A stretch of DNA of 64,000 bases from Aureimonas sp. AU20 (GTDB taxonomy: Bacteria; Pseudomonadota; Alphaproteobacteria; Rhizobiales; Rhizobiaceae), in assembly GCF_001442755.1 (NCBI RefSeq), contig NZ_CP006367.1:2294001-2358000 (forward strand). Reading direction: 5' to 3'. The position numbers and the translations under genes are program-made. Numbering within the stretch: position 1 is the first letter of the stretch; each line of letters starts with the position of its first letter. Under the pieces are notes generated by a model that did not search any database, had not been told where the DNA came from, and saw nothing but the letters and a program-made list of their open reading frames with translations. Below are positions 59,619 through 64,000 of this stretch, in pieces.

Positions 59619-59918
59619 GTGGTACGCCCAAGGAGAGTAAGCCTCTCCAGGCAAATCAACGGGTTAGCTCGCCTGACCCGGTCTTATCCCACGCTTGAAT
59701 TCATTCGGCAATCTTCGACGATGTCCAACATCGAAGGCGATCCACCGCCGAAAACGAAAGCGGCCGATGGGGTTAGCCCTCCCATCGACCGCCAGTCCGT
59801 GAAGAAGCTGCCTAGCGCCTTCGATCCTCAGAATAGCATCTTTCCTCCGGCGCTCGCAATCGCATCGGTGTGGGTGTGCTGGGTCGTGCTGCCCTTCGTT
59901 TTGGAGGCGGCGCGATGA
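59619..59918 (+). CDS. Small phage protein with C-terminal membrane segment
   Basis: A 99-aa product, not recognised. The N-terminal part is basic (RPRRVSLSRQINGLARLTRSY), the middle polar, and residues ~74-95 (FPPALAIASVWVCWVVLPFVL) form a likely membrane helix. GTG 59619 has an excellent AGGAAGGA just upstream; ATG 59721 is a shorter alternative without such a site. It overlaps the next ATG by 4 bp, so it belongs to the phage operon. Confidence 0.6.
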   Translation: MVRPRRVSLSRQINGLARLTRSYPTLEFIRQSSTMSNIEGDPPPKTKAADGVSPPIDRQSVKKLPSAFDPQNSIFPPALAIASVWVCWVVLPFVLEAAR

Positions 59919-60277
59919 ACCCGGTCGCCTTCCACTGGCAACAAGCCTGGGCTCTGGCCCGCGACAAGCGCCTCAAAGGCGATGATCTCCGCGCCGCTGT
60001 TATCGGCCGGCTCGCCATCAACGGCGATCCTCGCACCAGTATTGTCTCCTTCGTCGCTGCCTCGGAGGAGGTGACGGATCTCGCGTTTAGGAGCTTCGTC
60101 ATCGCCCTGGCCGTCACCGTGCTGGCCGACGCCGGCCGAGTGTTCACCGACGCCGAGGCCGACGCCAGGGTCCGAAAGGTCGCTCGCGATCTCGACATTT
60201 CAGAACTCCGCGCCGGACGCGCGCTCGATAGCCTAGCGCCGGTTATGGCCCGCGCCGGCTTCGGAGGCGCCGCATGA
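59915..60277 (+). CDS. Phage protein of unknown function
   Basis: A 120-aa helical protein: FHWQQAWALARDKRLKGDDLRAAVIGRLAINGD, then SFVIALAVTVLADAGRVFTDAEADARVRKVARDLDISELRAGRALDSL. No family is recognised. The regular short helices could form a small DNA- or protein-binding bundle. ATG 59915 has GGAGG upstream. It overlaps the previous and next genes by 4 bp each and lies immediately before the replication initiator, so a role in replication or its control is plausible but unproven. Confidence 0.7.
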   Translation: MNPVAFHWQQAWALARDKRLKGDDLRAAVIGRLAINGDPRTSIVSFVAASEEVTDLAFRSFVIALAVTVLADAGRVFTDAEADARVRKVARDLDISELRAGRALDSLAPVMARAGFGGAA

Positions 60278-61455
60278 CCGCCGTCCTGACGAACAAGTAC
60301 GAGTGGGCGCGCAAGCTGCTCCCGCTGGACCTGTCCGGCGAGCGCTGGCGTGTCCTTTTCTCGGTGAAGGAGATCCATCGCGGCGAACTCGCCGAGGTGT
60401 CAGTGACCAAGATTGCCGAGATGACGGGGCTCAATCGACGCACGGTGACGCGGCACTTAAAGGCATCGGAAGCCGAACAGCTGATCGCAGTCGAATGGTC
60501 TAAGGGTGGCCGCGCACCGCACCGCATTCGGCTCCTCGAGCCTACTGCGACACCCCTCCTACTGCGACACCATGAGTGTCGCAGTAGGAATGACGGATCT
60601 GAGGTGTCCTACTGCGACACCATGAGTGTCGCAGCTACTGCGACAGCCCACGCGTGCGCGCGGATTACACCTTCGACTTTAGAAGCCGGGGCGGCCCTCC
60701 AGGCCGTCCCCGGCTATTCTCTAACTACATCTCCGATCGTGGATGCCGCCCCTGACGCGCCTGGGGGCGCTGGGGCTAACGCTGACCATCATCCTTCAAA
60801 CGAGTCGACCGCATCGGAGGTTCTTCCCGACGCGAGGAAGAGCGCTGGCAACGCCGAGCCCTTCCCGGCTGACGAGTCGGCCGAGCTCGACGAGCCGAGC
60901 CTTGCCGAACGGATTGCCGCCCTCGAGGCCGATATTGCGGATCTCGCGGAACAAGGGCTGTCCGTTCCCGACGAACTCGCGGCGTTCCTCGATCGGGGCC
61001 ACGATCCCGATGAGGCCGAGGTCTCGCAGATGGAAGACCTCGCCCGCCAAGTCGTCGACGACCACAACGAGCGGGTCGAACGCGAAAACGCCGAGATCGA
61101 TGCAGCACGGGAGGCGGTCGCGGCTCGGAAGGCAGCGGTCGAGCCGCTTTCCTCGAGGATCAATGATCCTGCGAAGCGGGCTGACTTCATCGACCGCCTC
61201 GGCAGCTACCTCCTTACGCTCGATCGCGAAGCGCGCTGGCAATCATGCCGGCGGCGGGAACTCGCCATGCGCGCCGAGCTCCAGAAGACGCTGCCGCGGT
61301 TCATGGCCTGCCGGATCGCTGAGGAAATCTTCGACGACGTCAAGACCGAAGTGTGGCGTCGCGAGCGGCCAGTCGACGCCGCGGATGCGGGGAACCTCGT
61401 TTCCATCGCGTTCGCGCAAGCCGCCATTGGGATGGGAGCATCGACGAATGGGTGA
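60274..61455 (+). CDS. Lambda O-like phage replication initiator
   Basis: A 393-aa protein. Residues ~13-88 resemble the N-terminal winged-helix domain of phage replication protein O: LPLDLSGERWRVLFSVKEIHRG, then VSVTKIAEMTGLNRRTVTRHLKASEAEQLIAVEW. A Pro/Ala-rich linker follows (residues 90-205). The C-terminal part has a coiled-coil-like ERIAALEADIADLAEQG region and a second Glu/Arg-rich helical stretch (residues ~260-375). In lambda, O binds iterons lying inside its own gene and recruits the helicase loader P. Here four copies of a 12-14 bp element lie in the linker-coding part (60541-60645). Confidence is good for a replication initiator and moderate for true orthology to O. Confidence 0.75.
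   Translation: MTAVLTNKYEWARKLLPLDLSGERWRVLFSVKEIHRGELAEVSVTKIAEMTGLNRRTVTRHLKASEAEQLIAVEWSKGGRAPHRIRLLEPTATPLLLRHHECRSRNDGSEVSYCDTMSVAATATAHACARITPSTLEAGAALQAVPGYSLTTSPIVDAAPDAPGGAGANADHHPSNESTASEVLPDARKSAGNAEPFPADESAELDEPSLAERIAALEADIADLAEQGLSVPDELAAFLDRGHDPDEAEVSQMEDLARQVVDDHNERVERENAEIDAAREAVAARKAAVEPLSSRINDPAKRADFIDRLGSYLLTLDREARWQSCRRRELAMRAELQKTLPRFMACRIAEEIFDDVKTEVWRRERPVDAADAGNLVSIAFAQAAIGMGASTNG
60541..60645. repeat. Iteron cluster, candidate phage replication origin
   Basis: Four direct copies of CTACTGCGACA(CC) begin near 60541, 60558, 60608 and 60635. Inverted copies lie at 60576-60588 (GTGTCGCAGTAGG) and 60626-60634. Copy 2 and its inverse form a 13-bp-arm dyad around CATGA-like spacer (60558-60588). 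A 28-bp block is duplicated at 60557-60584 and 60607-60634, period 50. The copies fall in all three codon phases of the initiator gene, giving PTAT, LLRH and SYCDT, so the DNA itself is conserved. Confidence 0.85.
60685..60714 (+). other. GC-rich hairpin inside the initiator gene
   Basis: GCCGGGG-CGGCC / GGCCG-T-CCCCGGC, a 12-bp stem with one bulged base and a 5-nt loop, followed by TATTCTCTAACTACATC, the most AT-rich stretch near the iterons. It could be a terminator-like or origin-associated structure. Confidence 0.4.
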
Positions 61456-61828
61456 CCTTGTCATTTTCAAGCTCGGTCGATCGGCCGGCATCGTTCAGAC
61501 GTTCGCCGAGGCACTGGCCTCCCATGACGACGAGGCGGCCATTGCTCTGGAGTGGCGAGAGCGCGTCCTCGATCTCGTCCGGCCCTTATTCGGCAAGGTG
61601 CTGGCCGTAGATCTCGACCGCGAGCTCTTCGACCTCATGGGCTCGGCGGCAGCAGCGGCGGACGTTCTTCGCGCGGCTCGTCAGCGGGAAGCATCGAAGC
61701 GACAGAAGCGCCGCCCGGCACTTCGCGTCGTCGCCAGACGTCCAGAGCAACTCGATCTCTTCGACACGAAACCTGGGCCCGCAAAAGCCCCAGCGCCAAT
61801 TGGAGGCGAGATCTCGCATGTCGGTTGA
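61448..61828 (+). CDS. Phage protein with sliding-clamp-binding motif
   Basis: A 126-aa protein, family not recognised. The N-terminal ~85 residues are helical (VQTFAEALASHDDEAAIALEWRERVLDLVRPLFG), then a basic stretch (REASKRQKRRPALRVVARR) and QLDLF at residues 101-105 (61748-61762), the consensus beta-clamp-binding motif QL(S/D)LF, close to the C-terminus in a Pro/Ala-rich tail. It starts 8 bp inside the end of the initiator gene. A replisome-docking role, as loader, adaptor or inhibitor, is inferred only from the motif and position. Confidence 0.7.
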   Translation: MGDLVIFKLGRSAGIVQTFAEALASHDDEAAIALEWRERVLDLVRPLFGKVLAVDLDRELFDLMGSAAAAADVLRAARQREASKRQKRRPALRVVARRPEQLDLFDTKPGPAKAPAPIGGEISHVG

Positions 61829-62159
61829 TACGATCTCGATCGGCGCGCTGGCCGACGCAATGAACGCGATCGAAACCGCACCGCGCTCGCGGCGCGCCGG
61901 CGTCTGGACAAGGGCCGTTCGGCGGTGGCGAAGGCAACTTCTTGCCGCCGGGCTGACCGAGCCAGACGCTGAGTTCGCGATCGGCCGCGCCTTCACACTC
62001 GCTTGGCAGAACTGTGCCGAACTCCGCGAGGTGACGCCTCGGCCATCCGGCCTCGAAAATGGCCCTCAGAAAGCGATGGGGCGTTTCAACCTTCCTCCCC
62101 TTGTGAAGAGGAAGAAATACGCTCCACGGCCCGCCACGGCGGCAGGAGCGGTGTCGTGA
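61818..62159 (+). CDS. Phage protein of unknown function
   Basis: A 113-aa basic protein: TAPRSRRAGVWTRAVRRWRRQLLAAGLTEPDAEFAIGRAFTLAWQNC, then a loop rich in Pro and Lys. GGAGG at 61802-61806 serves ATG 61818, which overlaps the preceding gene by 11 bp. Many Arg residues suggest nucleic-acid binding. No family recognised. It is the last gene of the tight replication-side run; a 195-bp gap follows. Confidence 0.65.
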   Translation: MSVDTISIGALADAMNAIETAPRSRRAGVWTRAVRRWRRQLLAAGLTEPDAEFAIGRAFTLAWQNCAELREVTPRPSGLENGPQKAMGRFNLPPLVKRKKYAPRPATAAGAVS

Positions 62160-62190
62160 CTGGCCGGGCTCGACCGGCCGGGCAGGCGCG

Positions 62191-62214
62191 GGGTGTGGCG
62201 GCAGCGCCACACCC
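62191..62214. other. Perfect GC hairpin in the gap before the terminase gene
   Basis: GGGTGTGGCG / CGCCACACCC, 10-bp perfect stem with a GCAG loop, followed 9 bp later by an eight-C run (62222-62230 region). There is no T-tract, so it is not a normal terminator. The 195-bp gap 62160-62354 otherwise holds no gene. The position fits a regulatory or packaging-site role. Confidence 0.45.
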
Positions 62215-62354
62215 GGCACCCCGCCCCCCCCTATGGGTCCTTTCCAGGGGACGCGCAGAAGCCGCGGGTGGCGCGCAGCGCAGTTTCTCGCAACTTTTTC
62301 GATTTTCGTTTTCGCATGTCCACGTCCCCCAAATCTTCCTCAAGGTAGATCGAG

Positions 62355-62831
62355 ATGAAGACCCCAGAATTTCCTGAAACCCTTTCCCGGCAGGGGCTGG
62401 CGACGCTTCTGGGCCTGTCGCCGAGACACGTCGCTCGGCTCGCCAAGGAGGACATCCTCGTCCGCGACGGCGCCGGGAAATATCCGGTTGTCGGCAACGT
62501 CGCCCGCTATGTCGGCCACGCGCTCTCGCTTGAAGCGCGCCGATCGTCCGAGACATCCGGCGACCGATTGAGGGAAGCGCGCCGGCTCGACTTGGAACGC
62601 GCAATGGCCCGCGACGATCGTGCAATCATCGATCTCGACGAGGCGCAGGACAGCATCGCCTCCTTGGTCGCGATGTTCGCTGCCGCGCTGGACGCGCTGC
62701 CCCGCCAAGCTGCCCCGGATGATCGGGGCTTGCAGACCCGCCTCACGGGCGTCTGCGACGGCATTCGCTCAGCCCTGAGCGCGAAGCTTGCCGATGAAGC
62801 AGCGAAACTCAAGAACGGGAAGGAGGCCTGA
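62355..62831 (+). CDS. Phage terminase small subunit, Nu1-like
   Basis: A 158-aa protein with an N-terminal winged/MerR-like helix-turn-helix (SRQGLATLLGLSPRHVARLAKEDILVRDGAGKYPVVGNVARYVGHAL) and a helical tail (DRLREARRLDLERAMARDDRAIIDLDEAQDSIASLV), the layout of Nu1/GpNu1-type terminase small subunits that bind cos DNA. A phage excisionase or other HTH regulator is a lesser possibility. AAGG lies 9 bp before ATG 62355. The large terminase gene does not follow. Confidence 0.72.
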   Translation: MKTPEFPETLSRQGLATLLGLSPRHVARLAKEDILVRDGAGKYPVVGNVARYVGHALSLEARRSSETSGDRLREARRLDLERAMARDDRAIIDLDEAQDSIASLVAMFAAALDALPRQAAPDDRGLQTRLTGVCDGIRSALSAKLADEAAKLKNGKEA

Positions 62832-62833
62832 CC

Positions 62834-64000
62834 ATGGCCCGAGGTGCCCAGACTACTCTCACTCTCCGGCTTATCGACGCGGTCAGCGCCCCGGCGCGCG
62901 CCGCGCGCGCCGCGCTCGCCGGATTGAACGCGGGCATCGGTGCCCTTCAAGGCTCAGGCAATATTCTGGCAGCTGCCGGACGAAACGCGCAGCGCGATAT
63001 GGGCCGTGTCGCCGCCGCTGGAACGGCGGCCGGCGCTGGTCTGGCGGCCGGAGCCTTGGCGATCGTATCCACGGAGAAGGCGCTCAACGCCGCCGCCGCC
63101 GCCGGCAATCTTTCGATGAAGGATCGAGCCGACGTCTATGACAACGCCATCCGTTTGAACTACGACTACGGCGGCTCTGTTCGTGATGTCATCAATGCGA
63201 ACACCGAACTTCTTCGTTCTGGTCTGGATCTCCAGAACAGCAAGGCGGCATTGCCGGATTCGTTGAACTTGGCGCAAGCAACCGGCGAGAATTCGGTTGA
63301 TACGACGCGCGCGATCGTGACGAACCTGACGGCGCTGGGGCTCCAGTACGATCAAACGGCGGCGGCAGCGGATCGCTTCGTCCAGGCCTTGGACCGCACT
63401 GCTGGCGTGAACTTAATCGACTTCGAAACGTCGGGAAAATACTTCAACCCGGTCGCCGCAGCGACGGGGATGAGCGCCGACGAAACCATGGCGATGCAGA
63501 TCGAAATGGCGAAGCGTGGCATCTCCGGATCGTCGGCCGGCACGGGCCTGCGCGCCGGTCCTGCGTCTATCCTCGCGCCGACGAAGAAAGCGCTGGGCGC
63601 CTATGCTCGCCTGAAATTGGACCCACGTCAGTTTCAGGGCGATCGCAAAGGTGACGCAACTGCCGAGCAAATTCTCGGCGTGCTCGAAGCCCGCGGCGCC
63701 AACACCGAAGGCGTCGAAGCGGCTGTCGCGGCGATCGTCGCTGCCAAGGCGAAGGACTCCGACAAAGCGAATCGAATTGTTCGTGACCTCGGGGACCAGC
63801 TGGGCGCGGTTACCGCAGAAGACCGCGCCGAAATGGTTCAGGCGGTCATGGCCGGGCTCCAAGGTGGCGCGCGGCGAGCCGATGTTCCGGGCCTCGTCAA
63901 GGAGCTCCAGCGACGAGGCGCCGGCTTCGCCGACTTCGAAGCGATTTTCGGCAGGAACCACGCTTCAAAATTTTTGGGCTTCAACGCGGCCAGCTACGAT
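62834..64000 (+). CDS. Phage tail tape-measure protein (TP901 core), N-terminal part
   Basis: The frame is open from ATG 62834 to the window edge, 389 codons seen. It starts with an Ala/Gly-rich helical region (LTLRLIDAVSAPARAARAALAGLNAGIG), then the TP901 core: VSTEKALNAAAAAGNLSMKDRADVYDNAIRLNYDYG, and GMSADETMAMQIEMAKRGISGSSAGTGLRA with the hallmark AGT-LR. These proteins set tail length in siphophages and myophages. AAGGAGG lies 7 bp upstream, and the start is 2 bp after the terminase-like stop. The C-terminal part is outside the window. Confidence 0.85.
   Translation, partial: MARGAQTTLTLRLIDAVSAPARAARAALAGLNAGIGALQGSGNILAAAGRNAQRDMGRVAAAGTAAGAGLAAGALAIVSTEKALNAAAAAGNLSMKDRADVYDNAIRLNYDYGGSVRDVINANTELLRSGLDLQNSKAALPDSLNLAQATGENSVDTTRAIVTNLTALGLQYDQTAAAADRFVQALDRTAGVNLIDFETSGKYFNPVAAATGMSADETMAMQIEMAKRGISGSSAGTGLRAGPASILAPTKKALGAYARLKLDPRQFQGDRKGDATAEQILGVLEARGANTEGVEAAVAAIVAAKAKDSDKANRIVRDLGDQLGAVTAEDRAEMVQAVMAGLQGGARRADVPGLVKELQRRGAGFADFEAIFGRNHASKFLGFNAASYD

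Larger units (their letters stand above)
59619..64000 (+). mobile_element. Prophage or phage-derived element (left part; continues beyond the window)
   Basis: Directly after recJ the gene style changes to a dense run of short same-strand genes with 2-11 bp overlaps or minimal gaps. They include a lambda O-like replication initiator with internal iterons, a protein with a clamp-binding motif, a Nu1-type terminase small subunit and a TP901-type tape-measure protein. The left boundary lies somewhere in 59380-59618; no integrase, tRNA or duplicated attachment core is visible there. The 59405-59618 stretch holds no supported gene. Whether the element is intact depends on sequence to the right. Confidence 0.85.

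Noticed and set aside
60541..60645. Possibility that the repeats are a CRISPR array.
   Set aside because: Repeats are 12-14 bp, include inverted copies, and have unequal spacing of 2-40 bp; no cas genes nearby.

Overview
The window is chromosomal DNA of a GC-rich alphaproteobacterium, most likely Hyphomicrobiales (Rhizobiales). The evidence is the class-typical DksA with a degenerate zinc finger, the cell-cycle kinase CckA, the order dksA / FliO-like / cckA / recA / alaS / icd, the split PurS-PurQ-short PurL enzyme, a usg-family protein, a class I PHA synthase and a GAAC-N7-type SOS element before recA. A family-level guess (Aurantimonadaceae-like) is weak and rests only on general impression.

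Layout. 1-4.7 kb: end of folP, folK, a secreted protein, the ycjF/ycjX pair and dksA. 4.9-9.5 kb: a FliO-domain protein with a long Pro/Ala-rich tail, then cckA. 9.7-19.2 kb: pseudouridine catabolism (psuG, psuK), recA, alaS, a small secreted protein, icd, trmJ and murI. 19.2-24.5 kb: a second secreted protein that looks like a paralogue of the one at 0.8-1.3 kb, a 52-aa Pmp3-type membrane peptide, rpsD, ttcA, an inositol-monophosphatase-type enzyme, a Bcr/CflA-type MFS exporter and the monothiol glutaredoxin. 24.6-35.4 kb: bolA and the purine genes purL, purQ, purS, purC and purB. Two uncharacterised envelope proteins lie between purQ and purL; an aldolase, a hydrolase, a cardiolipin synthase and an EEP-family nuclease lie between purC and purB. 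35.5-43.2 kb: a P1 peptidase and a branched-chain amino acid ABC system with two binding proteins. 43.3-48.8 kb: a flavin reductase and a five-gene maturation set for molybdenum hydroxylases, with no enzyme subunit genes beside it. 48.8-59.4 kb: DUF2256, usg, radC, map, phaC, a lipoprotein, an aminotransferase, hom, glpX and recJ.

From about 59.6 kb to the right edge the window enters a prophage or phage-derived element directly downstream of recJ. It has a tight, overlapping run of small genes, a replication initiator resembling phage lambda O, a protein with a consensus sliding-clamp-binding motif, a Nu1-type terminase small subunit and the first 389 codons of a TP901-type tail tape-measure protein.

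The most interesting signal lies inside the initiator gene. A 12-14 bp element is repeated at least four times, partly as a near-perfect 31-bp dyad, and is read in all three codon phases. Selection therefore appears to act on the DNA and not on the peptide. This is the layout of a lambda-type origin, with iterons in the linker-coding part of the initiator gene. The terminase small subunit is followed after 2 bp by the tape-measure gene, with no large terminase, portal or capsid genes between, so the element is either rearranged or unusual.
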